DNA of 64,000 nt from Polydactylus sextarius (taxonomy: Eukaryota; Chordata; Actinopteri; Polynemidae): NCBI GenBank assembly GCA_016801845.1, contig CM028910.1, positions 11,934,629-11,998,628 on the forward strand, given 5' to 3'. Below the pieces are notes generated by a model that had not been told where the DNA came from, made no database searches, and saw only the letters and a list, made by a program, of their open reading frames with translations. The translations under genes were made by a program, and so were the position numbers. Within the stretch, counting starts at the first letter, position 1; every line of letters starts with the position of its first letter. Shown piece after piece: positions 12,805 through 27,054 of this stretch.

Positions 12805-14784
12805 CGACAGCAGGGAGAGGAACCAAGTGACACATGAGGACACGTTCATGACACATCTCCTATTAAACACATACATAAAAATACTGTATTTAACTTTTTT
12901 TTACATACATATGCGTAGCTGACTGCGGGACAGGGAGATGATCTTGACAGATCCGGGGCCATGCAGACAGCTTCAATAAAAATGTTAAATAATTCATTGT
13001 TGCCTGGCAATAAGAGAGTAGCAGGTGTGTGTGTGAATGCTGCTCATAGTATATGACTCAGCGTATGATTTCGTTAATTAAGTCGAACCTCCAGGACTCA
13101 GCGGAACCCTGTGGATGAGAGTAAATTCCCCTGGTTGGATAGCTAATTAAAGCACAGCAATTATTTATAACAGTCATGAAGTTAAATTATTATTTAATTT
13201 TAAAACAAATATAGAATGGGGTTCATGTATTAGCATACAGTATAACTTTTTCTCAGAACAGAAAAAATGTGTTCTCACAGTCAAGAAAAAAAAAGAGCAA
13301 TGAAAGGTTGTACTGTTGTGGGTGACCGTAACATGAATGAAGTAAAACAGAGCATTGAACATGGCTGTAGCTCAAGGATAACAGCTGAGATCATCCATCA
13401 TATAAAAGCTTTTAGCACTGAACAAGCTGAGGCAGCAAATGAAGGTGCAGGTGAAAATCAGTCATGGATTCGTGCCTCAATAAAGCTGAGGTTGGCAGAA
13501 ATGAAGTGAGCAAGGCGAGCGGCAGCGATGGAGGAGGAGGAAGTGACATACAGTCAGCTGCAGAAATGTTGAGGCGTTAAAAGCAGCAGAGTAAATACCC
13601 TGGATAAAGAGCACACTGAATTCTATTTAATTATACAATGTCACTATCTTGTCACAAACAGTTTGTCAGTGTTGTAACAGAGCAGCAGCTCCAGGTCATC
13701 GTGAACCTCGTCCCTATCTCTCTCTCTCTGTGACAAACACATATAACCACTACACGCAGGCAACACTGACATGTACGTATATAAAAAATGGGTTTGATTA
13801 TTACAAATCTATGAAAACCAATAGACTGATTCTTTTTCTGCACAGGAAACTGGATTATGTTGACGAGTACAAAGATATCACAACAACAATGCATAGACAA
13901 AGATATATTATTTCCCAGCTACATGAAATCATGGATCATATTAAAATTACTGGGGCAGGGCGCTCAGTTTAATCTCTGAGCTGCAAAGCAAACGGCTGTA
14001 TGCTGTTGCTTACACAGAATGCTTATTAGGTTTAAATGAGGTGCTGTCTCCACAAGTCGCCTCCTTCCTTCCTTTGACATGCATATTTTGCAGCGTATGC
14101 ATGAAACATTTCACCCGAAGCGGAGGAAACCCCTGCTATTATTAAAGAAGCCAGCTTGACACTCAGCTACATGGTACTCTCATAGTTTAATTAAGAGTTG
14201 AAGTTTGCAGAAGAAAACAACCTCTATTTGAAGTGTACATTCAGAGTGTTGTAGTCATAGGTTCATCTTTATCCATCTTTTGCTTCCTATATAGCTGCAA
14301 TACCTGTGGCTCTATGAGGGCTCTGCCAAAACAAATGCAAACAATTCATCACTATATTGTCATTTGAACCATCTGCTCCCGCTGCTACATAAGGCACACA
14401 GAACTCCCACCGAGATTTACACTCCACTTCTACAGTTAAATAAACATACACTATTATTACACATGCCATTTCTGTTCCCAGCAGACTTTGTGTCCATCCT
14501 ACCTGTAGGAGGCCCAGTACTGATAGCCAGCAGACGCATTTAGGGAAGTGTGAGTCACTCAGTGACAGCAGTGGAGAATGATAAAAATGTCATCACAAAG
14601 GAATGATCTTATTAATGGACATACACAACATGCACGTACAACTTCAAGTCATTTTGATTTGAAGTAACATCCACTGATTGACTGATATAGTGAATTAAGA
14701 AATAATTACAGCATTTCAGTTGAGTGATGCTGCAAAAAGTTCTGTTTCAAGCATGTTTGCAAGTTGTGAGTATGTAAGATTAAG

Positions 14785-14788
<4 letters not shown>

Positions 14789-14824
<36 letters not shown>

Positions 14825-14843
14825 ACATATATATATATATATC
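14789..14843. repeat. Compound CA/AT microsatellite
   Basis: About 14 CA units, a short interruption, then about 8 AT units. Confidence 0.9.
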
Positions 14844-15289
14844 CAAGATGTAAATGTGCAAAATAAGCACAGACATGGAAAGTAGTTTAGGTTCTTCTTT
14901 GTTTGAGGTTATCCTTGGAAGATCCCTCCTCAGACCTCCTCAGACTAAATGCAACTTAACATCTGAGACTACAGAGAATCTACTGTTGAACCAATAGGAA
15001 TTTAAGGAGAGTAAAGACTTGAGAAATCAGATACAACTATTTTTGAATAAGCGATATTTTATTCAGTCTACAAAGTATATAGTATAGTAAAGTATAGTAA
15101 AGTATACATTGTTGGATTTCACTTTGATTTAATCTCTGTGTTTGAATTTTTGGTTCTTCAGTGATCGTAAAAAATGGAATGAGGTACATACAATGTTACA
15201 TCACTTCAATCAATAATTGTGAGTCACTATATTCTATCCTAGCTTCATCCCAAGTACCAAGGTTTGTAAGAGAAGAGCTGCTGTCATAT

Positions 15290-16420
15290 GAAGATGAATG
15301 GAGATGACAACCTACAAATATACTCAAAAAGTTTAAATTGAAATGGAAAGAGACTTGTCAAACGATCAAGGTGATGTTCCCCGAAAGAACATAAAGCAGG
15401 TTATAGAACAAGGCCAGAGTCAGACAGGCAGAGTCCATGATGAAGCAAATTGAGAGGACTTCAATTATCCACACCACAATAAAGATAATCTAGAGCTCAA
15501 GAGGCTCGAGGCCATCACACAGGAAAAGAGGTTTTGACCATGCTGAATATCTGAAAGACGAATGAAGGCTAGTTGAGGGCATCACGGCCAATCGAATGAG
15601 GCAATAACACTGTAGTTATGTCACATAACATCCCGCCTTATCAGTGTGGGAGGAATGGTTCAGATTGCTCACATTGCAAGGGCAAGAGTAAGGGTGATGC
15701 AGGGAATGGTGCTGATGCAAAAATGGGATTGGTTAAAACCAGTTGCAGCCCGAGAGCAGGATATTAAAGCTCTGAGGATTATGACCAAGGAACGTAGAAG
15801 GAAACTGGCTTTTGTAAGGATACTAGCTAGCACAACCACAGCCACACAATTAGATGCCAAGAGGCTGAAATGAGGATTTGGGACCTTGAAAGAGTCCAGA
15901 CTGTCAATTAAAGCAGCCAAAAAGACAAAGTCAACCCCACAGCTGCACTTTAGATAGCCACCAGAGGGACCAACTAGATCAGACCAGCTTCCTCAGAACA
16001 AGTTTGAGTTGAGATGAGATAGCTACTGGATAAACCCCCAATCAAGACTGAGTCCACATAAAACTTAAAAAGAGTGAATTGCCATGGAAGACATACAAGT
16101 GAACATTTCCACAGATGAAGCCCAAGTCAGCAGGAGTCTTGTGATTAACCTAAAGGCCATTAAAACAAAGGAGGGAAGCATTCACCCACAAGGAAAGGAG
16201 CATATATGGCAGTGTCCATCACATGACTATAAATATTTACCAAATGTCTGTTGTGGAAATTTAGAGGCTGAGGCTCAACCAATTGTGTAATGTGTAATGT
16301 GTTCATAGCTGACAACACTGAGGAAAAGAATCTGAAGAGGCTGTGAGAAGTGATCAAAACAACAACAGTGACAGGGTTGAAATCCAACCTGGACAAACCT
16401 GGGGTTCTCAACTACAATTA
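15290..16420. other. Possible decayed repeat or pseudogene (unidentified)
   Basis: The base composition is more balanced than in the flanks and several short open frames follow one another on the plus strand (15646-15873, 16084-16290), separated by stops. I do not recognise a protein family in any frame. It could be an eroded transposon or simply unique DNA. Confidence 0.2.
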
Positions 16421-17472
16421 GGATATTGAATATTTTACCCTTAAATCAGTTGATCTAACATTATTTTGTTGAATCACCTTAAATTCGGAGGCAGTTTCTT
16501 AATTTATGGCAAACAGAACTTAAGTTGCCCTTTTATTTGTGTACACTGCAGAAGATAAAGGAAAAAATCTAAATCCTCTTTCACCTGATCTAAAAACACA
16601 GGTGAAGGAGGAATGCAATCAGATCTAAATTATGTCATTTTAATTATTCTCATAGTTCATACACCTACAGAAGACAAAGATGCTTTAGCTACCATTTCTA
16701 AAAAGTCATTTGTGTTAAGTCAGCTCAAGTTCTCTACCGGCATGATGACATTTGTCTTTGGCTTACAGAACAGTTAAACAAGTCTGTTTTATTATGTGAC
16801 AAGGGTCACATTAGGTTAGGTCTGTCCTTTAAATTACCCTTATCTAAAAAGATCCTTGTCACTATGCTTACAAAAATAAACATGCAGTTAATGTTATGGA
16901 CACATTTGCAACATCACTAAACTCCCCCTGCTTTGTTCCCAGTCTAGTTGTAAACACAGATGAACAGAAGTGTGACAGGGAATGAAAATCTATCTCAAGG
17001 ACACCTTCACAAGGACACATGGGCGTGTTGAGCACATGTGCAGGAGCGGAGTCTCACTGTCTTTTTGGGCCATAGCATGGATCCCCATGTTCAACTCCGT
17101 TTGTTGGCCTGTGCACCACTGGGGCAGCTAATGAGCAATGTGAAGCCCAGCCAGGCGCTCAATCTGCTGCCCACAACATCATGGTAGAGCAGGTCTGGGC
17201 ACAAAGCCAGAACTGACAAAGCCTGGCTGTCACGGCCACCCCTGTGTATACGCTCTGACTGCAGGCTATAGGTGGGCTCTCGGTTATCCCTTTAAAGGCG
17301 AGGATGTGAATGGATATGTGTGACATTTGGAGTGTGTGTAAGTTTGTGTGTTTGTCTTTGGAGTTTACAGAGACAATCTGTTGTGCATTTAATGGAGAGA
17401 AACCAAAGCAAAGGGAGATGCTGATTAGTTTTTAGCTTTTTTATATTCTTTTATTTAGCTGTTGGAGTCCTT

Positions 17473-17476
<4 letters not shown>

Positions 17477-17506
<30 letters not shown>
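17477..17506. repeat. GT microsatellite
   Basis: About 14 GT units. Confidence 0.9.
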
Positions 17507-20500
17507 ATACACGGATCCATCTGTTCCACACTATAGATTTAATGTATTATCCACACTAACTCTCTTGCAATATCTGCTTTTGCACAGTTAAATTATGTGC
17601 AACCGTTCCAGTAAAACCAATTGAGTTAAATTTAAAAGGTTGAAGTGTGAGAATATATGTATGGATTTCAGCCAAATTCAATAACTCTTCAAAGTCTGTA
17701 TGTGCTTCTTCCTTCACAAAACCCCTGGATGAATCCACATCCTTTTACCCACAGCAAACAAAACCTTTTTTTTTTTTCATAGAGCAAGAGGCATATTTAC
17801 TCAACAGACAGGAGCCTTTGCTACCATCTCATCAGACGGTAATGACAGGACTGTCTGTAGCTGTCACCCAGAGAGGCACACTGGCCTTGATTAATCAACC
17901 TCTTCTCTCCTCTGTTCTCCTAATCCAATCTCAAGTCCACTCTGTCGTTTTTTCTTTCAATCTTAACAAATGGACTGTCCAATCCACAGAGAGAAACAAA
18001 GAAAGAAGAGGAGAGGCTGGAGGACTCACAACAAAACAATGTCAGGGTCGGCTATTGATGAATCCCCGAAGGCAGCCGGGACCACGGAGAGATGGAGGGA
18101 AAGAAAGATATCAGGAGAGACAGACAGGGAGAGAAACAAGAGAAGAAAAAACCTTCTCTGTAAGGCTGGCCCGATTCGAAAAGTGAGCATGGCTGAGGAA
18201 CAAAGTGGAAAATGTGATCACAGTTTCAATTTGAAGCTGTCAGGAGTAAATAAGGAGTATATGGCTGGAAGGCATAGAGGGCAAGATTACTGAGCCCTGC
18301 TCTGCTGCAGCTCACTTCCACCTTTACAACAACAAAAAAAAGCCCCAGAGTGAGAGACTTTATAAACTGCTTAGTGCCAGTGGGGGGTAAAGGATAATCC
18401 ACCAAAAATATATAGATCAGGAATGTGAAACTCTCTAAAAGGTATAAACTAAGCTACATGTGCATCAGTATGAGGAGAATTTTGTATCTTTTCAAACTCG
18501 TACATCTGCGTTTCCTCTTTTGGTGAATCAGCCATAGATGTGATGTGATGTCACCCTCTGCAACTTCTCAGCCAAGACAAAAATAACTTCAGCCTTGATG
18601 AAAAATATGTAGCCTGTGGAATGTGTCAGGGAGGATTATAGGAGCTTTGCTCATAGTGATATTGAGTAGTGAGTTAGATCAGGGTGTTTATTGAGGTTGG
18701 GGGAGAGAACAAGGGAACACTGAGGTCAAAAAACTGTATTTTGGTCACAGCTTTGGTTGTTTCTCTCAGATTTTTTGTTTTTGTGGCTCATATTTGAACC
18801 GGTGAGGTGGAGCATGACATGTAAATGCACAAATAAAATCAGGCATAAACATTGTTGCCTGCAGCTGGAGGCAACAACTGATCATAGAGATTCCACTGAG
18901 CTTTTGATCACATGTTTAGACTAACAGAGGAAAAAACTATGCTTATATCAAACTAAAGGAAATATTGCCTCAAACTAAATTACTGTACATCACCATTCCC
19001 AGAGCATCTTCAGCCTCTGGTCATATTTGCTTCACATATACAATAACAACAAACTAGTTTGCTAGCTAACATTTCAGAGCAGATCCACCTGGAAAACATT
19101 GAACTGCAAGCAGTAAAAACATTTTACATGCTGGCAAAAATATGAAATACAGTAAAAAAAAAAAAAAAACTCTCTGCCTTGATTGCTGTTCTAGTGCCTT
19201 TACTGAATGATTAGTGGTTATAACTGTGTGTGTGAGTGTGTGTTTCCCATATTTAATGTGGCATCAGATCAGTGAGTTCACACAATAGCCTCCCACATCA
19301 TATGCAGAGTGAGGCAGAGCAGAGGATAGTGGGTGGATTAGAAAGCTCTGGGGTTATGTTTCTCTTTACTGTGGTTTCCAGCCGGTTTTAGCAGCTCAGA
19401 CAAGTGGAATCCAAGTGACTACAGATGATACAAGCGAATGAACTGTGGTAGATATAATAAAAACCAATTAGATGGACACAAAAGGAAACATTTCATATGC
19501 CTGGACTTTACTGACTTAAAAAAAAAAAATCATCAGTAAGTGTATATTTCAGAGATTGGATTTTAAAAATGAATTTAAAGGAGAAGAGAGATCATGTTCT
19601 CCTATTGGCCTCTCCCTAACTTACACAACATGCTTATGCAGCTGATATAGCATGATAGCGCTTTATTCATATACAGGAGGAATATTAATGAGCACACAAC
19701 GGAGTTTAAAAGCCTTTTCTCATTTGCATAACACACACATACACAAACACGTTACAGCTTCAATGGTCAAAATATCAGCGTGTGGCTCTTTTCTTGCTGA
19801 CCACTGCTTCATTTTGCTTTAAGCTTGTTAGCGCTCGGTCCCGGAGAGCCGATTACAGTGGGTGGCCAGTTGAGTTAAGCTGAGTGCTGCGATGCACACA
19901 GTTCACATAAACATCGCTATAAAAATGTCAGGAAGCAAGAGAGAGAGATAGAGAGGAGAGGAGGTGGGGTGGGGGTGTGGGGGGGTGATTACAAAGTTAG
20001 AAAAGATGAGAAGTCCACCCCTATAAATCAAAAGTTATGCAACAACTGTAGGTACAAAAGGAAGCAACGCAGCGGGGCACACTGCGACAAAATGAAGTCA
20101 GCTTGATGAGTTAACTGCAACTGGTTTGGTCTGAAATTATTTACTGCTACTATCAAACACACACACACACAAAAGGCTATTGTTGGCCTCTGTATACGTT
20201 TCAGACAGAGATGAGAGAAAAGACAAAAAAAAAAAGAAAAAAGGTGTTCCCATTGTGCTCCCACACACTCTCTCTGTCACCACATTGTTCTCATCTGCTG
20301 CTTATTTTTAGAGCTGTCAAATGGCCTCCGCTTTGTTGCCTCCAGGTATCAGAGGAGCGCTCCATGTCGGACAGTTCATCAGTCGTGCTCGCACGCCTCT
20401 GGCTGCTCTCTTCATGTTTTTTTATGTTATGTAAGGAGACTGGAGCCAAGCAGCACATCTACTGTTGCCAGGTTTTGTTCCTGCTACTAATGCTACAAAG

Positions 20501-21337
20501 CTACACTGATGCCATGCTCCATCACTAACATCTCTCACTCTTTTTCTCCCTCTCTCTCTATGTGCTCACACTCACCCCTACCAAGTGTGTGCGCGCTATG
20601 CATGCTCTTTTCTTTGTGTGTCCTCATTTCCATCACAAAATCATTCACATTCACATAATAAACACTGTGGCGCCACAGAATCGCTTTTCTGAAGCTCCAT
20701 CAGTGTGGGTGCAATGAAGGCAATGAAGAGGCCAAATGAGCCATTGCCCTTCATGGCCACAGTTTTATCTATCACAACAATGAAAAACATTTTGAAAGAT
20801 CAGTGGTAGAAACTCACTGCATCCAATTACCAGTAAGCAGACATCCAATGTGAAGAAGTGAAAGCCTATTAAAAGCTGAGGTCTCTAGTCAGTAGAATTA
20901 TGTCACAAAAGCCAGTTTGCCTGTGTGGAAATATTACATTGTTTGTGGCCTGAGGCGTTTCAAGTTGTCTCAACCTTGAAGTGCAGTGGAGGCTATGAGG
21001 TTGTTACTGTATCTCCTGGTTTAATTTCCTGTTGAGTCACCAATCACAGATATCATCAACGGCCACAGCAGCCAGAGGGGGTCTGAGGGGAACATTAATA
21101 TACCACTCGAATCGATAAAACACACATCCACAGAAGTGCATGTACCTGCAATTTTATGTCTGCATTTCAACATCTATCCATTCAAGTGAAAATCATCAGC
21201 AAATTTTTTTGCCTTGTGTCACTGTTGCTCTACAGCCACTGGGGAAATTCATATTTGAAATGAGCTGAATCACTGATAAGAAGTGGACCAACAAACTAGA
21301 GTCAGTCAGGCTGCAGCTAGAGAGCATGTACCTTTAT

Positions 21338-21340
<3 letters not shown>

Positions 21341-21391
<51 letters not shown>
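21341..21391. repeat. GT microsatellite
   Basis: About 24 near-perfect GT units, followed by a second shorter GT tract near 21470-21490. Confidence 0.95.
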
Positions 21392-21393
<2 letters not shown>

Positions 21394-23079
21394 AGTGACT
21401 CCGTATGAAAAGATGACAAGCCTCATTAAAACCAGTGGACACATCAAAGATGTGGGTTTAGGATTTGCGTGTGTTTGTGTGTGTGTGTATGGTCTTCCTG
21501 TGAATAAGAGGAGGCTTAACATTCACTCTGCATGTCATCACCACTGTCACTCAGCTGTGCCTGGCACACTCTCAAAAAGCACAGGACTACACAAAGCTGT
21601 GGGGAAAAACATAATGACAAACCGACAGCAGACAGCGAGCCACGGAGAACAATATCCCAAAACAACCCTGACATCTTGGAGGGACACAGCACAAAAATGT
21701 TATTTCTACAGGATACATCCAACCACAAAATAAATACTGTGGAGGAAATCTGAAGTTCCAGCAAAAATCCTCTACAACAGATGCCCAGACTCCCACAACA
21801 GAGGTCTTTACCATCAGAGCCCCACTGTCCTCCTCACTACATATTCAAGCTGTAGAACAAGAAATAACAAAAGAAATATAGGTTAATTGTTGAGTTCGTA
21901 ATTAGAGGGTATTTGTCTCTTTGCCGTCACACAGTTTTCAGTGGAAACAAGAAAATGTGGGTAGTTATTGTAGTTTTCAGTCCACTGTATTTACTTCAGA
22001 GCTGTCAGCTACCAGTGCTGATCAGGATCTTTATTAACATATTACGCAGTGAAAAGTAACTGTGTTCCTTTATCACTTAATAAACAGCAGAAGGAATTCA
22101 CTTTATGACCATCAACTAAGGCCGGACCCATACTGGATTTTTGAGGCTGATGCTGATACCCAATGATAGATTCTAATAAACAATTAATAAGTTGATTTTT
22201 GTAACAAAAACATATTTTTTTTCATTGATCCCTCACCGATGCTTCAAACAGAAAAGGGTGCATGTATAAAAGTAGGGGCTATGTAATGTCATGGTTTGAA
22301 GGAGTCACAAGTATGGAGCCCATAGTGATGAACCTACAGAGAATTATCCCCTTGAATGTGCAGCTCTTCTTGTCTTTGTGGTGCTTTATAGTGAGTTTCA
22401 GCTCATTGTCTCACTGTCCAGCTGTTATGGGTTAACATTCCCTATGGTGTAGTTTACAGCTGCAAGTGCTCATGTTCACATTAAAAAAAAAACTAAAAAC
22501 CTACTGCAGACTACATTATTATCACCAAAGTAGCTGCCAGATATTTCAGTTCGCAGGGGCCAAAAACTGAGTTAGAGAAATAAACGTAGGATTTAAAAGT
22601 GGTGAGAAACTCTAAATCACCACTGGATGTGTAAACAGGCAACCAGTGTGTCATGTGTGTTTACAGCTTTTTTTCTACTACCCACCTGTGGCCAAATGAA
22701 TCTGTTACTGCTGCTTTAACTTTAGGTATTGGGATGCACCAGTGAACAGTTTCCTAATGTTACCACACACTCAAATCTGCTTTTAATGGGAGTCATCGTA
22801 GTAGCCGTTCTATATACTTTACAGCCTGGTGGGGTCACTGTACCCACTGAGACCAAAGTGATATCGAAATGAAAACACTAGAAAATACAATTCTTAAATG
22901 GTGGAAGAACGATACCAAGGGAAATTGCCTTAGGCCAAACGTCAAAGCAGATGTTCTCACTGGGAAAAACCACCAGTCACACAAAGATTCCCAGAATCCC
23001 AGATTTCCCAGTAAACAATGACAGCAGCCTGCACAACACCATCATGAAACTAGCTTCAATAAATGGAATGTAATGATTT

Positions 23080-23200
23080 TTAATGGATCCATCCATCCAT
23101 CGCTTATCCTGTTAGCGGTCATGGAGGGTGTTGGGGCCAATCCGAGGCAAGGGTGGGGTTCACCCTGGCCAGGTCACAGGTCCATCACAGAGCTTTTCCT
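23080..23200. repeat. Dispersed fish repeat with a CATC-rich head
   Basis: GGATCCATCCATCCATCGCTTATCC, then GGTCATGGAGGGTGTTGG, then GTTCACCCTGGCCAGGTCACAGGTCCATCACAG. This is a diverged copy of a very common teleost repeat (CCATCCATC, CGCTTATCC, GGGTCACGGGG, TACACCCTGGACAGGTCGCCAGTCCATC), usually regarded as the end of a non-LTR element. Confidence 0.6.
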
Positions 23201-26200
23201 ATTATGTCAAGCCACAATAAATATTATAAAATAGGTCTGTCGAGGACACATTACCTAAGTCCCTCTTAGCATTATCTCATAACACAAAGGCAAAATATTA
23301 ACATATGAACACAATTTACTATAGTTACATCTATAATATTGATGCAAGTAAATATAAGACCATTTTGCTGTTCACAGTTGTTAGTGCACCACGCAGAAAC
23401 ACTTAATATAATTACAGCTGCTCTTTACTATATTGTTATTCATTATCTTATTACACTCATGGTTGCCCACGAGAGGAGTCAAAGTTGTTAAAAAATGGAT
23501 TCATAAACACTCATCTGCCTACATTTACATTATGCTGTGTTATAAACCCTTTTAAATGTTTATGTACCACCTCTGTCAAATAGAAACTGGGAATAAAGTG
23601 TAAAGTGATGTGAGCTTTTGAGTATTTCTACACTGCGATATCACAGCATATGCTGCTGTGCCAGGAAGTCTGTCGAGGACAGGTCTTTAGTCTCCGAATC
23701 TGTCAGACCAATCATTTGTTCCTCGCAGTATCGCTGCATAATTGTTTCAGTAATTTGATGCATCTCGCTCCCTGTAGCAGTGCGCCTGAATGGCAGCTAA
23801 CGGCTGCTCGCTTTAACAGATACACAAATGTAGCTGTTTGTTTTATCTTGGTGAAGGATCTGTTGGGAAGATCATAGCAGTCTCATAAATCAAGCTAAAA
23901 GTGTTAAACTCATCTGTGAACAGGTGGCTGCACTGTTGGCAGCATTAGAGGAAACAGCTGCTTCCATCACTTGAGGAATATAAATCCCTTGTGCCCATTT
24001 CTTGAAACTAAAAAGAAAAGGCACCACTTTGGTCGACTAACAGCACTGTGCTGCGTCCAAGAGACAGATGCCAGTTGTGTACTGTAACTACTGTACATGT
24101 GGTCGAAGATGGTCCACTCAATTCACTGCCCCAAAGAATGAAGCATGTTTTTTTTTTTTCCAGACAAAATCAACAACGCTTTGATCAGCAGCAGCAGATT
24201 TTGTCAAAGCAATAACTACTGTCTGAACAAGAATCAAAGAGTGGAAAATGATGAAAAGAGAAAATTCGAGCTCAAATCTCTTCCCCTCCTCTTTAGGATG
24301 CGCCGTGTTACCCATCAAAATGAGCTGGAAGTGATTGTTTGGGATTAAAAACTGCTGGGGAATGGAAATTTAAAAAGAGAGAAACATGCAGACATGGTCT
24401 CTGCTGCAGCTGAAGATAAGACAAGGTGGAAAGACTGAAAGTGTCTTTATTCAAGAGCTGTACCTACTGTCACTGCAGTTTGAAGATAGTGACACTTGGA
24501 TTTTCTTGTCAGGTTAGAAGATTTATACTTTTCAAGCTTTGACTTTGAAAGTATTTCTTACTCAAAGTGCAAAATGCATCATATTACAGAATATGACTGT
24601 TAAATGACCTGTCACAGTTCACTACATCTATATTTGTACATATACTTTTGATAAACCGATTTAAACATTCATATTTCTATACATATGAGTGTCTATAGCA
24701 ACTCTTGGGAACTGCTGGGAGCACTCCTGCCAGAAATACATAATGATTTACATTTCTTGAGTGAAAACTGTGGGAAAAATCATCAAATGAAATGTATGAA
24801 GTGAAGTATATATTTGCAGAATTTGGCAGGAGCTCTGATCCAGAGCAAATTAAAGTGTTGCATATTTTGTTGCACAGCCTTGATCCTGGTGGACTGTTTC
24901 CTTATAAAGGTTGTCCACGACAGCCATTAAACAGCAGTGCATGTTTCCGGCCACGTTTGTATTTGCAAACGATGAAATCAACAGCGTGGGTCTGAACTGT
25001 GATTGTGTCACTTCAGTCGTTAAAAATAAATAAAATAAATATATGTGGTATAAACTATCTTGTTAATAAAATTAATTGTATTCTCTCTTGTGACAGGACA
25101 TGATTTGACTTGAACACCAGTCCAGCGGCTGTTTGGTTTGTCCTACATAGCCGACATTTGACCTGTCAAACTTGATCCCATTCAGACTGACTTGATGTTA
25201 ACAGGGAGTGACAGAAGTCCTCCAGCTGGTGGAGACATATTCAATTAAAGAGAGTCAAAGGTCAGAAAAATCAGAGGAGGAATCCATCTCCACTGCTACT
25301 CATGGTTTTGAATAAAGATTAACAGGCTGTCTGAGCTGCAGTAATACATGCTGAACACACTCACTATCTTTTTCTGATGGTCTGCATGCTGGATCTCCTA
25401 AATGTGTGAATGGATTTTGTTCCCAGTATCAGTGGGAACCAACTTTACACACTCTGAGGGGCTCTGCACAGTTTGCTGGTTGTCAGAGGTGTTACCGACC
25501 GAGGACAATTGCAATTACAGATAACAACAAAGCCTTTAAATCCTGCCGGATTGACCAAGAAGCACGGTCTGACATAAAATACTCTTATCCCAATGAGATG
25601 CTGAGGCCATGCTGGCCTGCAGCTCGGGGAGTTTGAGGATAAGTAAGTCTGTGATACTGACTGTGACATCAGATTATCATGTAACACTATTTGTGGTGGA
25701 TTTTAAAAAAAAACAACAACATTAAAGAAATTAAAATGGCTGCCATGTCAAATCGACTTCTGTCTTGTTCCTGAAATCTGACTTGATATTGAGAGACTGG
25801 TGACAGCTGCTCATCCACCAGCAGTTGGTTTTTCATTCACATCAACAATGTTTACACAAAAACCTGATGTCCATGAGGGTTTTTTTAACTCTGAAACTTT
25901 TTTTTCTTTTCAGAGACCTCACTGTCCTCTGCATCAAAGTGCCATGACTAACTGAAGGCTGCATCTGTCCACTTCATTTTTCACACCTCTCTTCCGGCTC
26001 TGCTTCTGTGAAGATGAGCTCTGGAAATCTACGGAGACAGCTGGTCATTAGGCTGGAGGTAAAGAGAAACACGCTGCATAGGGGAGCAGCAGCGTGGTTA
26101 GGTTACGGTGGAAAACTAAGAGACGGGAGTGAGTTTAAGTGCTTTCGTTCGCCGACATTACAGAGTCACATTGTAATGCAGCAGATAATAGCCTGCAGGT

Positions 26201-26818
26201 CAGACTGGGGGTGCCTGGGGAGCACCCGGCACCTGCTGCCATTCATTCAAGGTGACAATAAGCCGATGTCACAAAGTCCTAGTTGTGGCTCTGCAGAGCG
26301 TTGAGCCTCTGGCTGTGCACGCATGTGTGTGTCAGAGAGGTTTTATAACAATCTGTGCTGCATCAACACTAAAGCTGCTCACATGAAATCAGGTACAAAA
26401 AAAAAAACCAAGCCACAATATGAAAATGCCTGCTGGCAGCGATGTAACCACCCTGCATCTAAAGTGATCACCTCAACAAATCACTCTGCATGAAACCACC
26501 CATTACAAAGCAACGGGATCACCACAGCGTTCACAGCAAGAGGCAGGTTCCCTTTGTTCTATAGTGCACCTGGGACTGTACATGAAATTTATAGACACCG
26601 TGTTTTGAACTTGCAGTCAAAAGGCGAAAATAGAGATTCTTGTTTAAAAGCGGTCTCGAGCTGGCGCCAAACACCAGAGATAGAAGTCGATGCTCTATAT
26701 GGCTGCCTCTGCTGAAAAGTCTTCCCTTCAAACGTTCAGACAGCCATGAGAAACCCCAGAGACCATCAGTTCCTGTTCTGTATCCAGATCTCACTACTGC
26801 TGCTGCCACCCTTCCCCT

Positions 26819-27052
<234 letters not shown>

Positions 27053-27054
27053 CA

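Larger units (their letters stand above)
9210..15290. other. Intergenic, no gene seen
   Basis: Contains a purine-rich strand at about 10050-10350, CA repeats at about 9512, 12770 and 14790, and a stretch at 12920-13160 that looks like conserved non-coding DNA. A long minus-strand open frame at 9796-10398 is only the complement of the purine-rich tract. No exon series could be assembled. Confidence 0.55.
16420..26800. other. Intergenic, no gene seen
   Basis: Unique AT-rich DNA with GT repeats at 17477 and 21341 and a LINE-tail-like repeat near 23085. Stretches at about 17000-17300, 19590-19880 and 23650-23830 look non-repetitive and less AT-rich. Open frames such as 17647-18186 have no recognisable product or splice context. 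Confidence 0.55.

Noticed and set aside
17647..18186. 179-codon plus-strand open frame
   Set aside because: No recognisable domain, mixed low complexity and no exon neighbours; likely chance.
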